NCBI GenBank assembly: GCA_029027265.1
Contig: CP093061.1
Coordinates: 496,001 to 560,000, forward strand
Length of the DNA stretch: 64,000 nt
Origin: Sulfurospirillum_A sp029027265
GTDB lineage: Bacteria > Campylobacterota > Campylobacteria > Campylobacterales > Sulfurospirillaceae
Direction: 5' to 3'
Shown: piece by piece, positions 35,960 through 42,512 of the stretch
Numbering within the stretch: position 1 is the first letter of the stretch
Layout: each line of letters begins with the position of its first letter
The notes under the pieces: generated by a model
Seen by the model: the letters and a program-made list of their open reading frames with translations, nothing else
What the model was told of the DNA's origin: nothing
The model's database searches: none
Position numbers and translations under genes: made by a program

Positions 35960-36232
35960 CATTTGCTCTAATGCAGATTGATTAAGTTCAAGTGCTTTTT
36001 TGTTTTTTGTAATACCTGTTTTATTTTTTGTTATATTACTTTTATTTGTAGAAATTTTTGATTTATTATCTTCAATACCACTTTGATTGTTTTGGATATT
36101 TTCTCTATTTGACTCAATTTGTTCTCTATTTAATTCAATTAGTTTTGTGAGCGTTTCAATACGTTTTTCATATTTCTGAATAAGATAGTAGATAATATAG
36201 ATTAAAATAGCAACTATAGTCCATTGTAACAT
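35954..36232 (-). CDS. Small membrane-anchored heptad-repeat protein
   Basis: A 92-residue protein: one N-terminal helix (MLQWTIVAILIYIIYYLI) followed by KYEKRIETLTKLIELNRE and a nearly perfect run of heptads starting with Asn (NREQIES, NRENIQN, NQSGIED, NKSKIST, NKSNITK, NKTGITK, NKKALEL, NQSALEQ). It predicts a long coiled coil with a buried Asn layer, which favours dimers or trimers. It resembles the protein at 12242-12496 in the same helix-KYEK-heptad plan. Function unknown. Confidence 0.7.
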   Translation of the reverse strand: MLQWTIVAILIYIIYYLIQKYEKRIETLTKLIELNREQIESNRENIQNNQSGIEDNKSKISTNKSNITKNKTGITKNKKALELNQSALEQMK

Positions 36233-36258
36233 TGTAAACTCCTAAAGTGTTTTTGCTA

Positions 36259-37002
36259 TTATACATCAATTTTGAAAATATATTCTCTTTTTAATTTTTT
36301 TTCAATTATTTCTTCTATTTGTAAGCCAGAAAAATTGATATTTTCAAATTCTTCAATTGTTGTTGGTTGTATTTTTGCAAGTTCTCTTAACACTTTACCT
36401 CTATATGCTTTTGCCCAGTGGCTTACTACTTTTCCATTTTTGATAAATTTCATGGTAATATGTTTACATGTAAGGGTATAAAACTTTTCATAAAAACCAG
36501 CTCGCAAATCAATAACCAAATCTGTACCTATATAATAGTCTATTGCTTCGCTAAAATTTTCTTTGTAAAAAAGCTCAGGTTTAAAGCCATTTATTGTGCT
36601 ACCTTGCTTAAAACGATAGTAAGGTATTTTGTCACAAGCTAGTAGTGGACCAAAAAGGTTTGAAAATATAATTGTATTTTCACAAAGCCATTTTTGTTGG
36701 GGTTCATTAAGAGTTTCAAAATTTAAATACTGGTAAGCGACACCAGAGTAGCGTTGAATTGCTTTACATGTAGAAGCGTTAAGAATATCAAGTTTTGCCA
36801 ATTTTATACACTCATCATTATTTTTAATACCAAAGAATTTTTCTAAATTATCAGAACTACTATTTTTTAAAAAAGAATTTAATTTTTCTATTATATGCAC
36901 TCTTTTTTTAAAAAGTGTTGGGAAAAGTAAATTTTCATAAGAGAGCTTATTGGAATCGGTAAAATCGGACTTTGCTTCACTAGGTGAGAATAAAATTTTG
37001 AT
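36259..37002 (-). CDS. yaaA: YaaA-family (DUF328) peroxide-stress protein with apparent ATC start
   Basis: About 247 residues. The well-conserved body includes ASTCKAIQRYSGVAYQYLNF, FSNLFGPLLACDKIPYYRFK and DLRAGFYEKFY of the YaaA/DUF328 family, which lowers free iron and protects DNA under peroxide stress. The family N-terminus (K-I-L-F-S-P-S-E-A-K) is also encoded in frame, upstream of the first GTG (36900). The only codon in the right place is ATC at 37002-37000, with AAGGA 6 bases before it and a stop 9 bases before. Either ATC is used for initiation or one base of ATG is changed. Two TACATGTA repeats lie inside (LTCKH, STCKA). Confidence 0.8.
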   Translation of the reverse strand: MKILFSPSEAKSDFTDSNKLSYENLLFPTLFKKRVHIIEKLNSFLKNSSSDNLEKFFGIKNNDECIKLAKLDILNASTCKAIQRYSGVAYQYLNFETLNEPQQKWLCENTIIFSNLFGPLLACDKIPYYRFKQGSTINGFKPELFYKENFSEAIDYYIGTDLVIDLRAGFYEKFYTLTCKHITMKFIKNGKVVSHWAKAYRGKVLRELAKIQPTTIEEFENINFSGLQIEEIIEKKLKREYIFKIDV

Positions 37003-37061
37003 GGTTTTTCCTTAAAATTTGAGATATTACAACATTGTAACTAAATAAGTTAAAAAAACCA

Positions 37062-37090
37062 TTGACATTAAAGAACTTTTGAGATATAAT
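37062..37090 (+). promoter_or_regulatory. Consensus sigma-70 promoter of the tRNA cluster
   Basis: TTGACA at 37062-37067, a 17-base spacer, TATAAT at 37085-37090. It likely drives tRNA-Thr, tRNA-Tyr, tRNA-Gly and perhaps onward to tuf. Confidence 0.9.
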
Positions 37091-37112
37091 TTCACCTCAC
37101 AAACATACGGTT

Positions 37113-37188
37113 GCTGGATTAGCTCAGCCGGTAGAGCAACTGCCTTGTAAGCAGTAGGTCACCTGTTCGATTCGGGTATCCAGCACCA
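37113..37188 (+). tRNA. tRNA-Thr (anticodon TGT)
   Basis: Acceptor GCTGGAT/ATCCAGC, anticodon loop CTTGTAA, T-arm CCTGTTCGATTCGGG and encoded CCA. Confidence 0.97.
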
Positions 37189-37251
37189 TTTTTTGTTTTG
37201 TGATGTCAAATGACAGTGTTTGACCAGGAATAAATCAATTTTAATGTTAAA

Positions 37252-37337
<86 letters not shown>

Positions 37338-37350
37338 TTACATTAATTAT

Positions 37351-37426
<76 letters not shown>

Positions 37427-37563
37427 TTGATTTTATTTGGCTGGGAGCTGTTGAATTTTTTCTGCTTATATTTTACTACAGAATCAGTTCAGTAGACTCT
37501 TCTCAAAACCTATAAATCACCTGTTATTATTGTTGTTGCTGTAAGTGCATTTTAAAAAAAATC

Positions 37564-37638
<75 letters not shown>

Positions 37639-37686
37639 TAAAATTAAAAAAGATAAAGAAACTAGATTTAGTTAGATTTAAGAGAA

Positions 37687-37760
37687 TTTATTTCTCGACA
37701 AAGTCGAAGCTTTAGTGATTGAGTAGAAACTGGACTTGTTCGGTTTTTGCGAGAAATAAA
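37687..37760 (+). promoter_or_regulatory. Structured mRNA leader of tuf
   Basis: TTTATTTCTCG (37687-37697) pairs perfectly over 11 bp with CGAGAAATAAA (37750-37760). Inside lies an alternative small hairpin TCGAC-AAA-GTCGA (37695-37707) followed by AGCTTTAGTGAT. The two folds share CTCG and cannot form together, so a switch is possible. The same small hairpin plus AGCTTTAG occurs before rplL. Confidence 0.6.
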
Positions 37761-37783
37761 ATAATAAACATACGGAGGAAGAA

Positions 37784-38983
37784 ATGGCTAAGGAAAAATT
37801 CGAAAGAAATAAAACACACGTTAATATAGGTACTATTGGTCACGTTGATCATGGTAAAACAACTCTAACAGCTGCAATATCTGCGGTACTTTCAAAAAAA
37901 GGTCTTGCTGAATTTAAAGACTTTGATGGTATTGATAATGCTCCTGAAGAGAGAGAAAGAGGAATTACTATTGCTACTTCTCACATTGAGTACGAAACTG
38001 AAAAACGTCATTATGCACACGTAGATTGTCCAGGTCACGCGGATTACGTTAAAAATATGATTACTGGTGCTGCTCAGATGGATGGTGCTATACTTGTTGT
38101 TTCTGCAGCAGATGGCCCTATGCCTCAAACTAGAGAGCATATCCTTTTATCTCGTCAAGTTGGTGTTCCTTTCATCGTTGTTTTCATGAACAAATCAGAT
38201 ATGGTTGATGATGAAGAACTACTTGAATTAGTAGAGATGGAAATCAGAGAATTACTTTCTGAGTATGAATTTCCAGGAGACGATATTCCTATTATTGCGG
38301 GATCTGCTCTAAAAGCTCTTGAAGAAGCTAAAGCTGATAAAGATGCTGAGTGGAGTGCAAAGATAATGGAACTTATGGATGCAGTTGATTCATATATTCC
38401 AGATCCAATTAGAGAAACTGATAAAGATTTCTTAATGCCTGTTGAAGATGTTTTCTCAATTTCAGGTCGTGGAACTGTTGTAACAGGACGTATCGATAGA
38501 GGTATTGTTAAAGTTGGAGAGACTATTGAAATCGTAGGTATCAAAGATACTCAAACAACTACAGTTACTGGTGTTGAAATGTTCCGTAAAGAGATGGATC
38601 AAGGTGAAGCTGGAGACAACTGCGGAATTCTTCTACGTGGTACAGCTAAAGAAGCAGTTGAAAGAGGTATGGTTCTTTGTAAGCCAGGCTCAATCACTCC
38701 TCATACAGTATTCGTTGCTGAAATTTATGTTCTTAGTAAAGATGAGGGTGGTAGACATACTCCTTTCTTTAATAACTATAGACCACAATTCTACTTTAGT
38801 ACAACTGACGTAACAGGTTCAATCACACTTCCTGAGGGAACTGAAATGGTTATGCCTGGCGATAACGTTAAGATTAACGTAGAGCTAATCGCTCCTATCG
38901 CTATGGAAGAAGGTACTAGATTTGCAATCCGTGAGGGTGGTAGAACTGTTGGTGCTGGTGTTGTTGCTTCAATAACAAAATAA
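37784..38983 (+). CDS. tuf: Elongation factor Tu
   Basis: A 399-residue GTPase that brings aminoacyl-tRNA to the ribosome. G1 GHVDHGKTTL, switch I RERGITIATSH, G3 DCPGHADY and G4 NKSD are present, followed by domains II and III with HTVFVAEIYVLSKDEGGRHT. ATG 37784 follows GGAGGAAG, the strongest ribosome site in the window, fitting very high expression. Confidence 0.98.
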   Translation: MAKEKFERNKTHVNIGTIGHVDHGKTTLTAAISAVLSKKGLAEFKDFDGIDNAPEERERGITIATSHIEYETEKRHYAHVDCPGHADYVKNMITGAAQMDGAILVVSAADGPMPQTREHILLSRQVGVPFIVVFMNKSDMVDDEELLELVEMEIRELLSEYEFPGDDIPIIAGSALKALEEAKADKDAEWSAKIMELMDAVDSYIPDPIRETDKDFLMPVEDVFSISGRGTVVTGRIDRGIVKVGETIEIVGIKDTQTTTVTGVEMFRKEMDQGEAGDNCGILLRGTAKEAVERGMVLCKPGSITPHTVFVAEIYVLSKDEGGRHTPFFNNYRPQFYFSTTDVTGSITLPEGTEMVMPGDNVKINVELIAPIAMEEGTRFAIREGGRTVGAGVVASITK

Positions 38984-38998
38984 TTACAAACAAAATAG

Positions 38999-39025
38999 AT
39001 AGGGAAGAGCAATCTTCCCTATTTT
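38999..39025 (+). terminator. Terminator after tuf
   Basis: A 10-bp perfect stem ATAGGGAAGA/TCTTCCCTAT with GCAA loop, followed by TTTT. It separates tuf from rpmG, probably partially. Confidence 0.85.
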
Positions 39026-39039
39026 CAAAGGCAATTTAG

Positions 39040-39198
39040 ATGACTATTAAAATAGGATTAAAGTGCGTTGAGTGTGGAGATATAAACTACACGACAACAA
39101 AAAATACTAAGACATATACTGAAAAGTTTGAAGCTAAGAAGTATTGTCCAAGATTAAAGAAGCACACAGTTCACAAAGAAGTGAAACTGAAAAGTTAA
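39040..39198 (+). CDS. rpmG: Ribosomal protein L33
   Basis: A 52-residue 50S protein: MTIKIGLKCVECGDINYTTT with the CVEC zinc knuckle, and KKYCPRLKKHTVHKE supplying the remaining ligands. Placement between tuf and trpT/secE is standard in this phylum. Confidence 0.96.
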   Translation: MTIKIGLKCVECGDINYTTTKNTKTYTEKFEAKKYCPRLKKHTVHKEVKLKS

Positions 39199-39231
39199 TT
39201 ATTTCCCTCTTCGGAGGGATATAATATATGT

Positions 39232-39308
39232 AGGGGAGTAGCTCCAATGGTTAGAGCACTGGATTCCAAATCCAGGTGTTGTGGGTTCGAGTCCCTCCTT
39301 CCCTGCCA
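39232..39308 (+). tRNA. tRNA-Trp (anticodon CCA)
   Basis: Acceptor AGGGGAG/CTTCCCT (one G-T pair), anticodon loop TTCCAAA, T-arm GGGTTCGAGTCCC and encoded CCA. The gene is embedded between rpmG and secE. Confidence 0.96.
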
Positions 39309-39323
39309 CTAAAAGGTAATTAT

Positions 39324-39503
39324 ATGGAAAAATTAGTAACTTATTACAATCATTCAAAAGTAGAGCTAGCAAAAGTTATTTTCCCGATTAAAGAACAGAT
39401 TAGAAATGCTTTCATATCTGTTTTTGTAGTTGTTACTGTTATATCGCTATTCTTAGCATTAATTGATGCGATCATGTCATCTTTTCTATCTGCAGTGATG
39501 TAA
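39324..39503 (+). CDS. secE: Preprotein translocase subunit SecE
   Basis: A 59-residue protein with a short cytosolic amphipathic helix (KVELAKVIFPIKEQIRNAFI) and one transmembrane helix (SVFVVVTVISLFLALIDAIM). This is the minimal single-helix SecE, clamping SecY. ATG 39324 after AAAAGG; the upstream frame lies in the tRNA. Confidence 0.94.
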   Translation: MEKLVTYYNHSKVELAKVIFPIKEQIRNAFISVFVVVTVISLFLALIDAIMSSFLSAVM

Positions 39504-39504
39504 G

Positions 39505-40044
39505 ATGGAAGAAATGGATCATAAATGGTATGCTATCCAGACTTATGCTGGAAGTGAACAAGCAGTAAAAAGAGCAATCGAAGAGATTGTTGTTAACAAT
39601 TCAATTGAAGATAAACTTAAAAAGATCATCGTTCCAACTGAAGATGTGATTGAAGTTAAAAATGGAAAGAAAAAAATAACTGAAAGAAGTCTATACCCAG
39701 GGTATGCATTTGCACATCTTGATTTAGATACAAGACTTTGGCACATGATTCAATCATTGCCTAAAGTTGGTCGTTTTATTGGAGAGTCGAAAAAACCTAC
39801 TCCACTAACGGAAAAAGATATTCAGTTAATTTTAGAAAAAGCAGAGAAAAAAGGTGCACCAAAACCAAAAGTCTTCTTTGAAACAGGAGAGAGTGTTCGG
39901 ATTACAGAAGGTCCGTTTGCAAACTTTACAGGTGCAGTTGAAGAGTATGATATGGAACATGGCAAGTTAAAACTAAATGTTCTTATTTTTGGTAGAAGTA
40001 CGCCAGTAGAAATTCTCTACACTCAAGTAGAAAAAATAGTTTAA
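39505..40044 (+). CDS. nusG: Transcription termination/antitermination factor NusG
   Basis: A 179-residue protein with the NGN domain (KWYAIQTYAGSEQAVKRAIE, YPGYAFAHL) and a C-terminal KOW domain (GESVRITEGPFANFTGAVEE). It couples RNA polymerase to ribosome or Rho. Two start codons three codons apart are possible (39505 and 39514); GGAAG sits nearer the second. Confidence 0.95.
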   Translation: MEEMDHKWYAIQTYAGSEQAVKRAIEEIVVNNSIEDKLKKIIVPTEDVIEVKNGKKKITERSLYPGYAFAHLDLDTRLWHMIQSLPKVGRFIGESKKPTPLTEKDIQLILEKAEKKGAPKPKVFFETGESVRITEGPFANFTGAVEEYDMEHGKLKLNVLIFGRSTPVEILYTQVEKIV

Positions 40045-40054
40045 AGGATAATAA

Positions 40055-40480
40055 ATGGCTAAAAAGATAACAGGCGAGATTAAATTACAAATCGCTGCCG
40101 GAAAAGCAAATCCATCACCACCAGTTGGTCCAGCTCTTGGACAGCAGGGTGTTAATATTATGGAATTTTGTAAAGCATTTAACGAAAAAACAAAAGATAA
40201 AATGGGTTATAATATCCCAGTTGTTATCACTGTTTATGCAGATAGAAGTTTTACTTTTATTACAAAACAACCACCAGCAGCAGATTTAATTTTGAAAGCA
40301 GCTGGACTAAAAAAAGGTACTGACAATCCACTTAAAAACAAAGTAGGAAAGCTTACTAAAGCACAAGTTCTTGAAGTAGTAGAGCAGAAAATAGCTGATT
40401 TAAATACTAATGATCGTGAGCAAGCAGCTAAGATTATAGCTGGTTCAGCAAGAAGCATGGGCGTTGAAATAGTAGATTAA
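40055..40480 (+). CDS. rplK: Ribosomal protein L11
   Basis: A 141-residue 50S protein binding the GTPase centre of 23S rRNA. N-terminal KLQIAAGKANPSPPVGPALG and the conserved KQPPAADLI linker region are intact, as is the C-terminal IIAGSARSMGVEIV. Confidence 0.98.
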   Translation: MAKKITGEIKLQIAAGKANPSPPVGPALGQQGVNIMEFCKAFNEKTKDKMGYNIPVVITVYADRSFTFITKQPPAADLILKAAGLKKGTDNPLKNKVGKLTKAQVLEVVEQKIADLNTNDREQAAKIIAGSARSMGVEIVD

Positions 40481-40538
40481 TTTTTCCCTTAACCGCTTAG
40501 GGTAATAAACGGAAGCAAAATTGCGTGGAGATATAATA

Positions 40539-41240
40539 ATGGCAAAAGTAACAAAAAGATTTCAGGAATTACTGAAAAAAGTTGAAGCAGAAAAAAAATA
40601 TTCTGCAACAGAAGCACTATCAATTGTAAAGAGCTTAGCTTCAGCTAAGTTTGATGAGACAGTTGAAATAGCACTAAAATTAAATGTTGATCCAAGACAC
40701 GCTGACCAGATGGTTCGTGGTTCTGTTATCCTTCCTGCTGGAACGGGTAAGAGCGTTAGAGTTGCAGTTGTAGCAAAAGATGCAAAAGCAGATGAAGCAA
40801 AAGCAGCTGGTGCCGACATAGTTGGTGCAGATGATTTAATAGCAGATATCCAAGCTGGAAAGATTGACTTCGATGTTTTAATCGCAACTCCTAATATGAT
40901 GGGATTAGTTGGTAAAGTTGGACGTATACTAGGACCAAAAGGTATCATGCCTAACCCTAAGACTGGAACTGTTACAATGGACGTAGCTAAAGCAGTAGAG
41001 AATAACAAGGGTGGTCAAGTAAACTTCCGTGTTGATAAGCAAGGTAATATCCACGCTGGGATTGGTAAAGTTAGCTTCGATGAAGCTAGTCTAACTGATA
41101 ACTTCAATACTTTTATGAGAGCAATCAACAAATTAAAACCAGCATCAGCAAAAGGTAAATATATCAAAACTGCTGCACTTTCATTAACTATGAGTCCATC
41201 AGTAAATATGGATAACCAAGAGTTAATTGACTTAAAATAA
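40539..41240 (+). CDS. rplA: Ribosomal protein L1
   Basis: A 233-residue 50S protein of the L1 stalk, which moves tRNA out of the E site. Conserved FDETVEIALKLNVDPRHADQ, GKVGRILGPKGIMPNPKTGT and VNFRVDKQGNIHAGIG are present. ATG 40539 after GTGGAGA gives the normal N-terminus MAKVTKRF; an earlier TTG is rejected. Confidence 0.97.
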   Translation: MAKVTKRFQELLKKVEAEKKYSATEALSIVKSLASAKFDETVEIALKLNVDPRHADQMVRGSVILPAGTGKSVRVAVVAKDAKADEAKAAGADIVGADDLIADIQAGKIDFDVLIATPNMMGLVGKVGRILGPKGIMPNPKTGTVTMDVAKAVENNKGGQVNFRVDKQGNIHAGIGKVSFDEASLTDNFNTFMRAINKLKPASAKGKYIKTAALSLTMSPSVNMDNQELIDLK

Positions 41241-41253
41241 TATAAAAATTAAA

Positions 41254-41280
41254 ATACACTCGGAATAATTTCGAGTGTAT
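41254..41280 (+). terminator. Hairpin between rplA and rplJ
   Basis: A 9-bp stem ATACACTCG/CGAGTGTAT with a 9-base loop, followed by TTGTT. Probably a partial terminator separating rplKA from rplJL. Confidence 0.6.
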
Positions 41281-41373
41281 TGTTAAATCTTGATTAGAGA
41301 CAGTTGAGGCTTCCTAGCTTAATTCGAGAATTCTCTCGACTCCACTTGAAATCTCGGTCGGAAAGGAGAAAAA
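41281..41373 (+). promoter_or_regulatory. rplJ leader (probable L10-binding region)
   Basis: The 93-base untranslated stretch contains a 6-bp hairpin at TCGAGA/TCTCGA and ends in GGAAAGGAG. In most bacteria this place holds the autoregulatory L10 leader; I see structure but cannot confirm the kink-turn. Confidence 0.45.
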
Positions 41374-41859
41374 TTGACTAAAAATCAAAAAGTTGAAATT
41401 GTTAACGCTATAACTGAAGAATTTAAATCTTCCGACGCATTAGTAGTTTGTGATTTTAGAGGAATAGATGTTCCTGCTATTGAAGAACTAAGAATAGATG
41501 CAAAAGAGATGAATGTTAAAGTTAGAGTAATCAAAAATACTCTTGCAAGTATTGCTATGAAAAATGCTGATATTGAAGGAATTGAGCTTACAAACATAAA
41601 TATTTTTGTTTGGGGTGAAGATCAGTTAGATGTTAGTAAAGTTGTAGCTAAATTTTCTAAAGCTAACGATAAGTTTGTTATTAAAACAGCATTTATCGAT
41701 GGTGAAGTTTCTGATGCTGCTAAAGTTGAAGCTCTTTCTACAATGCCATCACGTGATGAGCTTATTGGAATGTTACTTCAAACTTGGATGGCTCCAGTTA
41801 CAAACTTTACAATCGGTCTTGATGCTCTTAGAGCAAAGAAAGAAGAAGAGTCTGCATAA
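41374..41859 (+). CDS. rplJ: Ribosomal protein L10
   Basis: A 161-residue base of the L7/L12 stalk. SDALVVCDFRGIDVPAIEEL and VRVIKNTLASIAM are family hallmarks. It starts with TTG at 41374, placed after AAAGGAG, a non-ATG start that could limit its output relative to L7/L12. Confidence 0.96.
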   Translation: MTKNQKVEIVNAITEEFKSSDALVVCDFRGIDVPAIEELRIDAKEMNVKVRVIKNTLASIAMKNADIEGIELTNINIFVWGEDQLDVSKVVAKFSKANDKFVIKTAFIDGEVSDAAKVEALSTMPSRDELIGMLLQTWMAPVTNFTIGLDALRAKKEEESA

Positions 41860-41862
41860 TTT

Positions 41863-41991
41863 CCTTTACATGTAAGGAAAACAGACGTTAAAATAAGGTA
41901 AGCAGAAAACCTCTACATGTAGAGCGATTTTCTCGGTGTAAACCGAAGCTTTAGATGATATGAATTTTAAAGGAAGTTACTTCCTTTAAAA
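41863..41991 (+). promoter_or_regulatory. Structured rplJ-rplL intercistronic region
   Basis: Four hairpins are stacked here: a palindrome around TACATGTA at 41867, a second, CTCTACATGTAGAG, at 41912-41923, TCGGT-GTAA-ACCGA at 41933-41946 followed by AGCTTTAG, and a perfect 12-bp stem TTTTAAAGGAAG/CTTCCTTTAAAA with TTA loop at 41965-41991. It may set L7/L12 above L10 by processing or mRNA stabilisation. Confidence 0.6.
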
Positions 41992-42009
41992 GAAGAATAA
42001 GGATATAAA

Positions 42010-42381
42010 ATGGCAATTTCAAAAGAAGACGTATTAGAATATATCTCGGGTCTTAGTGTACTTGAGTTAAGTGAATTAGTAAAAGAATTTGAAGAGAAGT
42101 TTGGTGTATCAGCTGCTCCAGTTATGATGGCTGGTGGTGCTGGTGATGCTGGTGCTGCAGTTGAAGAGAAGACTGAATTTGACGTAATTTTAACAGGTGC
42201 TGGTGAAAAGAAAATCAACGCTATTAAAGTTGTTCGTGCTATTACAGGTCTTGGACTTAAAGAAGCAAAAGAAGCAGTTGAAAGTGCTCCAACTGTTCTT
42301 AAAGAAGGCGTATCTAAAGAAGACGCTGAAGCTGTTCTTAAGCAGATTGAAGAAGCTGGTGCAAAAGCTGAAATCAAGTAA
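42010..42381 (+). CDS. rplL: Ribosomal protein L7/L12
   Basis: A 123-residue stalk protein. The N-terminal dimerisation helix VLELSELVKEFEEKFGVSAA, an Ala/Gly-rich hinge and the C-terminal factor-binding domain (EKKINAIKVVRAITGLGLKE, AKEAVESAP) are complete. Confidence 0.98.
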   Translation: MAISKEDVLEYISGLSVLELSELVKEFEEKFGVSAAPVMMAGGAGDAGAAVEEKTEFDVILTGAGEKKINAIKVVRAITGLGLKEAKEAVESAPTVLKEGVSKEDAEAVLKQIEEAGAKAEIK

Positions 42382-42399
42382 TTTCAGAATTGACACTGG

Positions 42400-42420
42400 G
42401 GGGGAGTTAACTCTCCCCTT
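42400..42420 (+). terminator. Attenuator-like hairpin between rplL and rpoB
   Basis: GGGGAG/CTCCCC hairpin followed by a short T-poor tail. It sits where E. coli also has a partial terminator controlling rpoBC. A second small stem GCTACT/AGTAGC follows at 42455-42472. Confidence 0.55.
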
Positions 42421-42512
42421 AATAAAATGTAATAATAAACTAGTCGTGATAAAAGCTACTTGTAGTAGTAGCAAAAATACTTTCCTTTTAAACAACTTCG
42501 TAAGGTAGACTC

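Noticed and set aside
36418..36642. Plus-strand frame opposite yaaA
   Set aside because: Lies entirely within the well-conserved minus-strand yaaA gene and matches no family; a shadow frame.
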